Source of the DNA: an uncultured Lachnospiraceae bacterium
GTDB taxonomy: Bacteria > Bacillota > Clostridia > Lachnospirales > Lachnospiraceae
Direction: 5' to 3'
NCBI GenBank assembly: GCA_900317505.1
Contig: ONHB01000022.1
Coordinates: forward strand, 1 to 50,839
DNA length: 50,839 nucleotides
This document shows, piece by piece, positions 33,980 to 42,813 of this stretch (position 1 is the stretch's first letter; each line of letters opens with the position of its first letter). The position numbers and the translations under genes are program-made. The notes beneath the pieces were generated by a model. The model ran no database searches. It saw only the letters and a program-made list of their open reading frames with translations, and was not told the DNA's origin.

Positions 33980-34750
33980 TCATTGTCTGTTGGCCGGTTT
34001 CCGCTTTAACCCTCTCAGATAATCCTTCACATCCTTCTGTGGTATCAGCGATTCCACCATCTTTTGCAGCGCACGGTTGTAGGTCTTGCCATCCAGCTCA
34101 CAGCCGGATAAAAAATCAAGCGTTTCTTTTGGATAACAGCAGAAAGCCTCCGCCAGTGTCCACGCTACTGCCGTAGAGGTATAATATGGCAGAAATTCCC
34201 GGTTCAGGGCGCCAAAGATCCGATAAAGATACTCCCCCGGTGCCTGAGATGGACGGCTGCAGTCCTCCATGGAAATCGTCCGCAGTCTCTTTTTCGTCTT
34301 TCCGTTTTCATCGCATTTTAAAAGGTGTTGCATCATGATAATGATACCGACACGCGTGTCAAATTCTCTATCTGAGTACAGATATTTCTGGATAAAATCC
34401 CATGTTTTCTCACGATCAGTCCTAAGAATGTCCATTTTAGAAAATACACTGTCACACACCGACCAGTTATCTACCCGCGGTATAAAATCCTCAATATAAG
34501 GAAGGATCACATCCAATGGCTCTTTCACATAGCTTAGCATCATGCCCCGGAGCATCACTTCTTCAAAATAAAGATCCTCTGTCTCCCATTCCTCTCTCCA
34601 GCTTCCCTTGGAAAGATCCTTTGCTTTTTTCCTTAAAAGAGGAAGTCTGACTCCGAGCATATTAATATCCCCCGGAGTCAGACTCTTTGAAAAATTCCTA
34701 TATTGTTCTTCTGCATGTTCAAATAAAAATGTTCTGGTATCTTCTCTCAT
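33980..34750 (-). CDS. DNA alkylation repair protein, AlkD-like (HEAT repeats)
   Basis: A 256-residue all-helical protein of the AlkD/AlkC-type DNA glycosylase family. The segment VDNWSVCDSVFSKM (about residue 92) contains the Asp and Trp typical of AlkD-like proteins, and repeated helix pairs run through the rest (LPLLRKKAKDLSK, FDTRVGIIIMMQHLL). Characterised AlkD enzymes remove positively charged N3- and N7-alkylpurines without flipping the base. Clostridial relatives are common and mostly untested. It lies downstream of the polymer operon in the same direction, about 40 bases after the GT2 gene, but is probably unrelated to it. Confidence 0.88.
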   Translation of the reverse strand: MREDTRTFLFEHAEEQYRNFSKSLTPGDINMLGVRLPLLRKKAKDLSKGSWREEWETEDLYFEEVMLRGMMLSYVKEPLDVILPYIEDFIPRVDNWSVCDSVFSKMDILRTDREKTWDFIQKYLYSDREFDTRVGIIIMMQHLLKCDENGKTKKRLRTISMEDCSRPSQAPGEYLYRIFGALNREFLPYYTSTAVAWTLAEAFCCYPKETLDFLSGCELDGKTYNRALQKMVESLIPQKDVKDYLRGLKRKPANRQ

Positions 34751-34787
34751 GTCCTTTGCTTTTCCTTCCGACTAAGGTATGGCTTCA

Positions 34788-35855
34788 TTATACCAAATCC
34801 ATTTCATTAAAACTATGCATGTTATTCTTTTTCTTTTCCACAACCGGCTCTTCTGTCTGCTGTCCCCGCAATTTCAGAATAGCCTCCATAATCTCATCAC
34901 AGACATCCTGATTTTCATAGAGCTCCTGAAAATTCTGTACCTCATACAGGCACATATTCCGGATTTTGCGGCACCTCTTTGTCCTAAGCTCATATCCTGC
35001 CAGCTCAAATGTGATCTCATCATCCACCGGCTCTCCATCGATTAGGAAAAACTGATAGTTGAAATCAATGATCTTTGCCATCCCTCTTCCCGATGCCGAA
35101 TCATAAGAAAGTGCATTGTGTATTTCAATTCTCGGAAAATATCGCTTTAACTGGAACAGATCCAGGTCATAAAAGGCCTGTGGTGTCTGGATAAATCCAA
35201 GTTTGATCTGGTCCTCCGGCTTTTTATCTTTATTGCGAAGCTCAGCATCCACGCAATAAGGCATGGTTTCCATCAAAAAGCAGCTCTGCGGGAGCATATC
35301 GGCATCCAGCGTCAGAATATAAGGCGAGCTGGAATGAGCCAGCGCATTGTTTAAGTTACCGGCCTTTTGTCCTTCATGTGTCTCACGATCCAGATAATTG
35401 ACACCAAGCTGCGACGCCAGCATTTTCATCGTCTCCCGGTGACCGTCATCGCACAAGTAGATGTGTACCTTGTTTTTATCCGGATATTCCATTCGTTTGC
35501 AGGCACAGATCGTCTTTGCCAAAAGAACAATATCCTCATTGTAGGTGGAAATAAACACGTCCACGTCCGGAAACAGCTCAAGCGGCACATCCGGCTTGGG
35601 ATAATCCCTGGTATTGTACATATTGGCGTAGTGCACCAAAGCCTCCACCATACCGAGTGTCTCCACGATCAACAGCGCCACGCCGACAAAAACGGAGACA
35701 AATCCATAACCAAAGGGGATCGTAAAGAAAATACGCCATATCAGATAAACGATGGTGCAGAAAATATTCAGGGCAAACCACCATTTGTTGCTCCAGTCCC
35801 GTATTAAATTTTTAAGATCTGTTTTCACAGTCTGTTTCATTCTGTTTTTCTCCAT
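34788..35855 (-). CDS. Cellulose-synthase-like GT2, internally deleted and fused to a PilZ-like tail
   Basis: A 355-residue protein, far shorter than BcsA-type synthases (over 650). Residues 1-75 hold two membrane segments, then a GT-A domain with DVFISTYNED, CDDGHRE (first Asp pair) and TLDADM (second Asp). After QTPQAFYDLDLFQ (about residue 235) the family normally continues with the third Asp (TED), QxxRW and four or more membrane helices. Here it jumps to KRYFPRIEIHNALS, a stretch like the start of a PilZ domain, and ends with a PilZ-like region and a polar tail. The reading frame is preserved. Without the acceptor site and channel, polymer synthesis is not expected. It is the last polymer gene of the operon. 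Confidence 0.82.
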   Translation of the reverse strand: MEKNRMKQTVKTDLKNLIRDWSNKWWFALNIFCTIVYLIWRIFFTIPFGYGFVSVFVGVALLIVETLGMVEALVHYANMYNTRDYPKPDVPLELFPDVDVFISTYNEDIVLLAKTICACKRMEYPDKNKVHIYLCDDGHRETMKMLASQLGVNYLDRETHEGQKAGNLNNALAHSSSPYILTLDADMLPQSCFLMETMPYCVDAELRNKDKKPEDQIKLGFIQTPQAFYDLDLFQLKRYFPRIEIHNALSYDSASGRGMAKIIDFNYQFFLIDGEPVDDEITFELAGYELRTKRCRKIRNMCLYEVQNFQELYENQDVCDEIMEAILKLRGQQTEEPVVEKKKNNMHSFNEMDLV

Positions 35856-35864
35856 TTAATACTT

Positions 35865-37157
35865 TTATTGCTCTGCCGCGCCATCAGCTGCATCCTCTTG
35901 GAAAAACTGAAAAGCATCATCCCCGATGTTGTACGGGTACATTTCAATGATAATGCAATCAAAACGGTTGTTTTTTATATAGCTTTCAATATCCAGCTCA
36001 TCCATATTTTCTAACGACCACATGGCATCAATCTCTCCGCACATGGGTGTCAGGAAGGAAATAACCGGCGAAAAATAAGAGTCACGTATCATAAAAATAC
36101 GCTTTCCGTCCGGATTGGAATGATTCACGATCTTTTCATAGCTTCTAAGACCGTTCAGATATAAAGAATACTGGGAGTCGGAATAAATATCCGTGTTTTC
36201 CAAAACCTCCGGCAGGATCAGGGTGCCGATGATATCTCCGTCCTTATTGGTGTACTGTCCGTTCTCCTCCAGATAGGTCCGGGCAATATTCATATGAAAC
36301 TTGGGATAATAAGCAACCATGTCATCCAGTCCCGAATAATTTTTACCGGTCGCACGTCCCATGGAACCAAGCATTCCCTGTCTGTATATCTTTGTTTCAA
36401 ACTGGCTTTTGTCCAGATATTGATCCGTATCCAGTGCATATCCATATTTTTCATTGAGCGTATCGGCTAAAACCTCTGTCGCATAAAAGGCCGCCGGTAT
36501 CGTCCAGTGATGATCCGTCTTGAAAAATGCCTCCTCATAAGAAACCTCTTCATTTGGAATATACTGATTGAGGTCAAGTGTATCCACCCCAAGACGGTTT
36601 AAATAAAACAATGTCTGGTCCACAACCACCTGCGGATCATTGACCGGCATATCCTCGCTGTAAAACTCGGTCTGCCCAGGCACATACTTGGACGGTGCCA
36701 CAACAAACAAAACATCGGTCCCAAACTGTGACACATAATCCTTTAACCGTTTCACACGCATCGCATATTCAAAATAATCATTTTCATCATCCTGATAAAA
36801 AGCAGAATAATGCAGGCTTCCGGTCTCATCCTTGATATAGGCAAAATTGTTGATCTCTTTTTTATCCAGAGCCTTCTGCACAGCGCCGAAGTATTCAATA
36901 TACTTCATACGACCCTCAATATTTTCCTCCATCGTATTTTGCAGTGTGGCAACCTCGGTCTGCAGCTCCTTGGGATCGTCGGTAACTTCCTGTTGGAAGG
37001 TTCCCAAAGCCTCCATAAGCGTATCGCGGTTTAGCACGGCGCTGTATACGGAATATAGCAGGATAAAGGCAATGAAGATAACGGAGAAAATCCGCTTTCG
37101 CATGAAGTATGCATTCTTTATTAAATTTTGTTTTAACTTTCTGAATATTGCTTTCAT
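35865..37157 (-). CDS. DHHW / AlgJ-like acetylation partner protein
   Basis: A 430-residue protein with one N-terminal membrane anchor (about residues 20-40) and an exported domain of the AlgX/AlgJ SGNH-like type. The DHHW motif is seen in KTDHHWTIPAAFYA (about residue 215), and a late MIRDSYFSPVISFL supplies the nucleophile-type Ser. In alginate and related systems such a protein finishes O-acetylation of the polymer outside the membrane, taking acetyl groups delivered by a membrane-bound MBOAT. The MBOAT gene lies directly upstream. It is followed after 9 bases by the GT2 gene. Confidence 0.9.
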   Translation of the reverse strand: MKAIFRKLKQNLIKNAYFMRKRIFSVIFIAFILLYSVYSAVLNRDTLMEALGTFQQEVTDDPKELQTEVATLQNTMEENIEGRMKYIEYFGAVQKALDKKEINNFAYIKDETGSLHYSAFYQDDENDYFEYAMRVKRLKDYVSQFGTDVLFVVAPSKYVPGQTEFYSEDMPVNDPQVVVDQTLFYLNRLGVDTLDLNQYIPNEEVSYEEAFFKTDHHWTIPAAFYATEVLADTLNEKYGYALDTDQYLDKSQFETKIYRQGMLGSMGRATGKNYSGLDDMVAYYPKFHMNIARTYLEENGQYTNKDGDIIGTLILPEVLENTDIYSDSQYSLYLNGLRSYEKIVNHSNPDGKRIFMIRDSYFSPVISFLTPMCGEIDAMWSLENMDELDIESYIKNNRFDCIIIEMYPYNIGDDAFQFFQEDAADGAAEQ

Positions 37158-37185
37158 GGTTTCCTTTTAGTCATTTATGTCGGTT

Positions 37186-38637
37186 TTAAAAATTGAAGTA
37201 TATAAACGGATTATAGCTGCCGGCGGAAAGGTATCCGACGGACAGTAAAAACAGTGCCATAAGCACGACCGGATAAACGATCGTCATAAGCACATTGGCT
37301 GCTTTTGTACGGTGATTGTACAGATATTCATTGGCTTTTCTGGCAATCGGTGTCGCAAAGATGCAGCCTGCCAAGAGGAAAATCCAGTTTTCTTTTAAAA
37401 TGATGCATGCCAGCCCGCTGTAAAAGCCATTGCGGTTTAGGCCAAACATATTCAGGATAAAGCGTCCCGCCTGATACAGATCATCCGCCCGGAATAAGAC
37501 CCATGCCAGATTGACAATAAACAACGTGTATAAATGCTTCATCCAGTTATACTTCATTTTGTCCGTATAATGGAAAAACCGTTCGGCAAGCTGAACTACA
37601 AAGTACAGAAGTCCCCAGAGGATAAAGGTCCAGTTGGCGCCATGCCAGATACCGGTCAGGAGCCATACGATAAACATATTCCGCACCATAAAGTCCCGGT
37701 TTTCCACGCGGCTTCCACCAAGCGGGAAATAAACATATTCGCGGAACCAGTCGGTCAGGGATATATGCCACCGCTTCCAGAAATCCTGAATAGAGGTTGC
37801 AATATACGGATAATTGAAGTTTTCGCCAAACTTAAAGCCAAAGCACAAAGCCAGTCCGATCGCCATATCCGAATATGCGGAAAAGTCATAGTAAATCTGC
37901 AGGGTATAGGCTATACTTCCAAGCCACGCCAGCATGGCAGGAACCGCATACTGGTCGGTACCGACCGCAGACCACGAAAAGACATTGTCGGCAATCCCTG
38001 CAAAACAGTTGGCAAGCAGCACCTTTTTTATAACGCCGACCGCAAATCTGCTCATACCAAGCGCTACCTTATCAAAGGTAACCTTTCTTGTGCGGATATC
38101 CGCCGCGATCGTCTTGTACTGGATGATCGGTCCTGCAATCAGCTGCGGGAAAAACGAAATATACAGCCCTACATAAAACGGATTTTCAGCCTTTACAATG
38201 CCGTTATAGACATCAATCACATAAGATAACGCCTGAAATGTAAAGAATGAAATACCGATAGGCAGTGCTATGGATATCTGCGGTGCCGAAAACAGGTCTG
38301 AAAACATGCCTGATACAAAGCCAAGGTATTTGAACACAAATAAAACGCCCAGATTTACCACAACCGTCATAATCAGAAAGAACTTTCTTTTTTTCTTTTT
38401 CCCAACTGATACCAGATAACCCATCAGGGAATTGAACAGGATGGAAAAAAGCAACAGCAGAATATTCTTCGGCTCACCCCACGCATAAAACACCAGACTT
38501 GCCACAAGCAGTACGACGTTCTGCATTGTCCGCGAAAACGAACAGATAAAATATAAAATTAATGTAATTGGAAAGAAATAAAACAAAAAATGATACTGGA
38601 AAATACCATCTGTACTTCTCCTACATACTTGTTGCAT
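37186..38637 (-). CDS. MBOAT O-acyltransferase (AlgI/DltB-like), 5' frameshift
   Basis: A membrane-bound acyltransferase of about 475 residues with ten or more membrane segments. The family text is complete from FLFYFFPITLILYFICSF onward: LPIGISFFTFQALSYVIDVYNG, FWKRWHISLTDWFREYVYFPLGGSR and the catalytic His in WLLTGIWHGANWTFILWG. The 5' end is damaged: AGGAG and an ATG (38609) with the expected MVFSS start lie in another frame. One more T in the T6 run at 38585-38590 would join the two. As it stands only a frame beginning MQQVCRR without a ribosome binding site remains. This may be slippage, phase variation or a sequencing error. Confidence 0.85.
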   Translation of the reverse strand: MQQVCRRSTDGIFQYHFLFYFFPITLILYFICSFSRTMQNVVLLVASLVFYAWGEPKNILLLLFSILFNSLMGYLVSVGKKKKRKFFLIMTVVVNLGVLFVFKYLGFVSGMFSDLFSAPQISIALPIGISFFTFQALSYVIDVYNGIVKAENPFYVGLYISFFPQLIAGPIIQYKTIAADIRTRKVTFDKVALGMSRFAVGVIKKVLLANCFAGIADNVFSWSAVGTDQYAVPAMLAWLGSIAYTLQIYYDFSAYSDMAIGLALCFGFKFGENFNYPYIATSIQDFWKRWHISLTDWFREYVYFPLGGSRVENRDFMVRNMFIVWLLTGIWHGANWTFILWGLLYFVVQLAERFFHYTDKMKYNWMKHLYTLFIVNLAWVLFRADDLYQAGRFILNMFGLNRNGFYSGLACIILKENWIFLLAGCIFATPIARKANEYLYNHRTKAANVLMTIVYPVVLMALFLLSVGYLSAGSYNPFIYFNF

Positions 38638-38645
38638 TAAGCTGT

Positions 38646-40256
38646 CTACTTGCGGTTAATAATGATCGACGGAATGAAAAACAACGCGCCCAGAATAAAC
38701 AGGAACACACCAATATTTCCTTTAAATCCGCCTGTCACCGTGGTTTCATCATAAAGGTCTGTCAGACGCGACTGAATCACCCTTCCATGATTGCTCAAAT
38801 AAACCTTTATATTGTAAATTTCCTGATCATAATTATCATTGAACCGGCTGATGACCTCGCCGTGATATTCATAATCATCCAGATAATAATTGCCGGGATT
38901 GTCATCGGTTGCATCATAATAATCTGCCGCCCACCGGTACCATTCCCTGGCTCTTGCCGATTTCAGATACGCTTCCGTTTCATCGATCATGGCAAACATA
39001 TATTTATCATTGAGATAATTTTTCTGCAAAAACGCATATCGGTTTTTCAACGCATCGATAAAGGCCGTATCCTTGCAAAGCTCAGAGAAAAAGTCCTTTT
39101 CCTGCATCGCAAGCGTATCCGGATCCGTCTCACCGACCACCGAATTGTTCATAGCCTGGTCAAAATCCCAGACCGGCCCGATCTTCAACAATCCACCCTC
39201 ATTTTTATACATATAGGTCGAATGCTCGCCCGCGTCATAATTGCCAAAATATTCGTTGATCAGAAAATAATCCACAAACGTATCGGTATCAATATACTTT
39301 CCGTATTGCTTGAAAACACTGTCCTTCTGCGAATATAAAATCTGCTCGATCTTTGAAAAATCGCGCTGGATATAGTCAATGTTTTTCTCCGTCTGCTTTT
39401 TTTTGCCAGGGTATTTCAAGCCGATCCACTCATCGTCCAGCCCTTCTATCCTGCCATAGGTCTCAAGCATCGTATCAAACTTCGTAAAACGGTCCCTGCG
39501 GACTAAATAGGAAGTATACGGATTTTTCACATTGCTTTCTTTGATATCGACACGATACGGCGACTGCTTTACGGTATCCATCATCAGATAGACACCCTGA
39601 TATACATATTCCCCGTTTTGTTTGATAAAAACCTCGCAAAAGCAGCTTCTTGGCGCAAACTCCATGATATGGGAAGCCGTCCGGTATGCAATATAATTGC
39701 GGATCATGCTTTTATCCGCCATGCTTCCATTCAGGATCCACTCATCGTCCACGTCCATGCCAAACACATTCTGCTCGTTTTTTTCTCCGTTTTCATCCAC
39801 GAGCTTTATTGCATACTGCGACTTGTCAAAGGACATGGAGGTATGCCCTCTTTTTTTAATCCGGATCTGGCTGTTAAGCACCGGCGAATCGGAGAGCGAA
39901 TTATCCCCATTTTCATTCTGGTACAGACTGATCGTACCTCCGATCCACGGCTCCACACCCTCATTTACGATCTCTTCCGTTTCCGTAAATGTCTTGTATT
40001 CCGGCAGTTCTCCGTCCATTTCCAAAACCACCAGCGGCAGATTGGACGAAAAATCTTCAGATGCCGTAAAATCATCATCCAGATACTTAAGCGGATCTTC
40101 ACTGCTCTCATCTGCCTTAAGCTTCTGATAATACAGATAGGAAGATGTATTTTCACCTGTCCGGATCTCTTCATTGAATTTCAGATAGGACAGTCCCAAT
40201 ATTAAGATACAGACCGATACAATGCATAAAAGCAGTTTTTTTACATCGGTAACCAT
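38646..40256 (-). CDS. CotH-like kinase family protein
   Basis: A 536-residue membrane protein with one anchor at each end (about 8-24 and 515-532) and an exported CotH kinase domain between. Visible motifs are RIKKRGHTSMSFDKSQYAIKL (phosphate-binding region), the metal site GPVWDFDQAMN, and MYKNEGG. CotH in Bacillus phosphorylates spore coat proteins with ATP; membrane-bound relatives near GT2 and VTC-like genes are found in many Firmicutes and probably act on extracellular polymer or protein, but this is not established. It lies between DUF4956 and the MBOAT gene in one run of minus-strand genes. Confidence 0.9.
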   Translation of the reverse strand: MVTDVKKLLLCIVSVCILILGLSYLKFNEEIRTGENTSSYLYYQKLKADESSEDPLKYLDDDFTASEDFSSNLPLVVLEMDGELPEYKTFTETEEIVNEGVEPWIGGTISLYQNENGDNSLSDSPVLNSQIRIKKRGHTSMSFDKSQYAIKLVDENGEKNEQNVFGMDVDDEWILNGSMADKSMIRNYIAYRTASHIMEFAPRSCFCEVFIKQNGEYVYQGVYLMMDTVKQSPYRVDIKESNVKNPYTSYLVRRDRFTKFDTMLETYGRIEGLDDEWIGLKYPGKKKQTEKNIDYIQRDFSKIEQILYSQKDSVFKQYGKYIDTDTFVDYFLINEYFGNYDAGEHSTYMYKNEGGLLKIGPVWDFDQAMNNSVVGETDPDTLAMQEKDFFSELCKDTAFIDALKNRYAFLQKNYLNDKYMFAMIDETEAYLKSARAREWYRWAADYYDATDDNPGNYYLDDYEYHGEVISRFNDNYDQEIYNIKVYLSNHGRVIQSRLTDLYDETTVTGGFKGNIGVFLFILGALFFIPSIIINRK

Positions 40257-40273
40257 AAATACCTCTTTTCAAA

Positions 40274-40817
40274 TCAGCCGGAAATCTCGTCATCCTGACA
40301 AACAATGCTGATGCTGTTAATGCCTTCAATTCCACTAAGCTTTTCTTCCAGCGAACCGTTCTTTTTCTCGCATTTCTTTAAATAAACGGAAGAAGTCTCA
40401 AAAATACTCTCTCCGTCTGCACCAAAATCCACATTGTGCACACGTCTGACAGCCCTTTGCTCCAAAACAAGCTGCAATGTTTTTTCTGCCTCAACCAAAG
40501 GACCTGCCCCACCACGGACAATGATCAGGGTACGGTCTGTATTTCTGACAAATCCAAATAAGATCAGGAATAAAAAGATCACAACCGATCCCATCAGTGC
40601 GATCAGATAATCGGAAACACCGCAGCAGATTCCGACTGCCACTGACCAGGGAAATGTTGAAACGCTCACTATAAACCGTACCGCTGTGTGTTGCACGGTA
40701 TGCAATATAAATGAGTGCCCCGATCAATAAAGCTGCGATCAGATTGATTGCTACGTCGGTAATCGTAACCGCTCCTTCTCCCTGACTTTGTATCAGATTG
40801 TATAATGTTTCTTTCAT
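40274..40817 (-). pseudogene. DUF4956 membrane protein gene with an out-of-frame internal deletion
   Basis: Two overlapping frames together give the two ends of a DUF4956 protein. The first frame (from the ATG at 40817) reads a membrane segment and then YRATHSGTVYSERFNISLV. The second reads WSVAVGICCGVSDYLIALMG, a further membrane segment and the soluble C-terminal domain. In DUF4956 proteins about 50 residues with two membrane segments and the VGALSIVRFRT motif lie between these pieces. They are missing, and the frame shifts at the junction near 40640-40650. Intact members occur beside VTC-domain and CotH genes, as here. The protein cannot be made whole. Confidence 0.8.
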
Positions 40818-40818
40818 A

Positions 40819-41520
40819 TCACATGCCTCCTCCTTGTCTTAAAAGCATCCTCGATCTTCCATATTTACTAAAGGATGTCTGTATTGCTGTTTTATAGCTC
40901 AGTGCCTTCTTGATATTGCTCATCAAAAAGCCGTCATATTTGACCTCCAGCGTGATCTCATCCGGCTTTGCAAGCGGATAGAGTCGCGCATTTTTATCAA
41001 ACAGTGAAAAATTGCTCTCACTGCCGCGCAGATTGCAGTCAAATGTGATCCGAGTATTGTTATCCGGCACATAGTAAGCAAAACGATCATATTCAACCAT
41101 GCACTTTGGTCGGTACACATCCATCTGCATGATCAGATACAGGTTTTGCGAAAGCGGATCCTTATTATCCTTTAAGAACTGATAATTGCCTTTTATAAGC
41201 TGTTCTGCTTCATCCCTTGTCAATACAAGCGACCGCTTTCTCTGTGATCCGTTCTGCTTTTCCTTAAGCTCCAGCTTTGCAAAGTCCGCATCCGGATCAT
41301 AGACGCGCAGTCTTATCTTTTTCCGGTTATCTACGCCATCTTCTTTTTGAAAATAATCCTTATTGTATAAGGAATCAAAATAGACAGATCGGACCACATA
41401 ACCATCCCGGCCGTTGTGTTCATCCTCTTTCATGTACACCGCCAGTCTCTGCTTTAAGATCCTGGCATGCACCGGGTCTGTCATATACTTTTTTTCAACC
41501 CGCTTTACATCTAAAATCAT
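40819..41520 (-). CDS. VTC domain protein (polyphosphate polymerase-like)
   Basis: A 233-residue soluble protein with a VTC catalytic-type tunnel domain of the CYTH/TTM superfamily: ExK-type VEKKYMTD at the start, YVVRSVYFDSLYNKDYFQKEDG, RKKIRLRVYD (basic residues that bind phosphate), LELKEKQNG, KRSLVLTRDEA, and the late EITLEVKYDGFLMS. Related domains make polyphosphate from ATP in yeast VTC and in some bacteria; the bacterial free-standing form next to DUF4956 and CotH is annotated by homology only. It is complete in length. Its stop abuts the DUF4956 start. Confidence 0.9.
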   Translation of the reverse strand: MILDVKRVEKKYMTDPVHARILKQRLAVYMKEDEHNGRDGYVVRSVYFDSLYNKDYFQKEDGVDNRKKIRLRVYDPDADFAKLELKEKQNGSQRKRSLVLTRDEAEQLIKGNYQFLKDNKDPLSQNLYLIMQMDVYRPKCMVEYDRFAYYVPDNNTRITFDCNLRGSESNFSLFDKNARLYPLAKPDEITLEVKYDGFLMSNIKKALSYKTAIQTSFSKYGRSRMLLRQGGGM

Positions 41521-41571
41521 TTATTTAATCCTCTTTTAACTTTTGGTCATATTCATCATTCAGTTTCAATT

Positions 41572-42666
41572 TTATACAGTCTTATCATCTGTTTTTCTTA
41601 CTTCTGTCGTATCATTTTCGTCTGATCTCTTTAACCGAAGCAAATCATCATAGGTGTGAAATATGATCTGCTCATCCTTGCGGATATATTGCAGATATGT
41701 GCCAAGCAGGGCAAGCAGCCCGAAAATCGTAACACAGATCCAGATATCGATTGCAAACCAAAGATAGATCAGATAAGAAAACAATCCGGCTCCGATCACC
41801 GGCATGATCCAGAACTGCTTTTTTTGCAAAATCCGGTACAAACGGTCTCTTTTGATCAGATCCCTTATGATCATCAGAATGATCTGCATAAAGCCAAGTC
41901 CCAGAAATGCAAATAATCCAAAAAACAACATCAGTGCTAAAAAAGACGCATTGACTTCTTCCCCCATCTTCATACCGATAAAGCCACAAAAGAGCGCCGA
42001 ACCGATAAACAAAGCATTTCTCAAAAGTCTGGCTCCCACAATACATAAAAGTACACAGAGTACCAGTGTACACACTCTTAAAAGCGGATATACCACCTCC
42101 GGGCGGAAAGAAAACCAGATAACACGCTCCCATTTAGGATATTCATGCAGCTCATACAAATATTCTCCTGTTTCATCCGACCATGTCGGCGCCTCTACAA
42201 CAGTCACCGTATTCAGGCTGGCATTGCAATCATCATCATTCTGCATCAGAAGGTATACTCCGACCGGAAGCTTCCCGACTTCGCCCGTTCCTTTTTTACA
42301 TTGGATCGTCGCCGTCGGCTTTATTCTTTCCTCTTCAATATAGGCAGCAACCGCATTTCCCATATCGGCAATTTCTGCCTTTCCGGTAAGCCTGCGGTAA
42401 GGCGTAAGCGAAAGTGCTTCGTAAGTCTTTGTATACACAAACTCACCATCCTGGTATTCTGCGATCTGATAAACATTGATGCCCAGAAACCGCGATTCGT
42501 CCTGCAGATCCACTGCAATTGTCACATTTTCATCGGTCTTGATATCCGGTCTGTCCTGAATCGTTTTTGCCTCAGTTCGCATTGTAAAAAAAAGACCTAA
42601 AATAATCACGAAAAAAGAGACTCTAGCGGTTAGAGCCCCCTTTTTTTTATATTGAAAATAACTCAT
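41572..42666 (-). CDS. Prealbumin-like (pilin-type) exported domain plus four-helix membrane domain, unknown
   Basis: A 364-residue protein with an unusual layout. After a signal segment (about 13-32) comes an extracellular region of about 150 residues that resembles the N-terminal domain of Gram-positive pilins or SpaA-like prealbumin folds: GINVYQIAEYQDGEFVYTKTY, then AAYIEEERIKPT and VGVYLLMQ. Membrane helices follow (about 195-320), then a charged cytoplasmic tail. GAGGGA lies upstream. It is the first gene of the polymer operon. Codons 7-10 contain a run of eight A followed by five G, a slippage-prone stretch. I know no characterised homologue. Confidence 0.72.
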   Translation of the reverse strand: MSYFQYKKKGALTARVSFFVIILGLFFTMRTEAKTIQDRPDIKTDENVTIAVDLQDESRFLGINVYQIAEYQDGEFVYTKTYEALSLTPYRRLTGKAEIADMGNAVAAYIEEERIKPTATIQCKKGTGEVGKLPVGVYLLMQNDDDCNASLNTVTVVEAPTWSDETGEYLYELHEYPKWERVIWFSFRPEVVYPLLRVCTLVLCVLLCIVGARLLRNALFIGSALFCGFIGMKMGEEVNASFLALMLFFGLFAFLGLGFMQIILMIIRDLIKRDRLYRILQKKQFWIMPVIGAGLFSYLIYLWFAIDIWICVTIFGLLALLGTYLQYIRKDEQIIFHTYDDLLRLKRSDENDTTEVRKTDDKTV

Positions 42667-42714
42667 TTACAATCCCTCATATATGATATTGTTACCCCAA
42701 AACTATTCTGTAGT

Positions 42715-42743
42715 AGGATACCGTGCTCGAGCAACAAAATCAA
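42715..42743 (-). promoter_or_regulatory. Possible promoter of the polymer operon
   Basis: Minus-strand TTGATT, 17 bases, TATCCT, about 50 bases before the first gene, in a 147-base AT-rich gap after the ABC exporter. The fit is moderate. Confidence 0.4.
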
Positions 42744-42813
42744 TATGCAATTTTATATAAAATTTTTTCAAAAAATATTTTTTTAAAAGGCAAATTTCAC
42801 AATTATCATGCCA

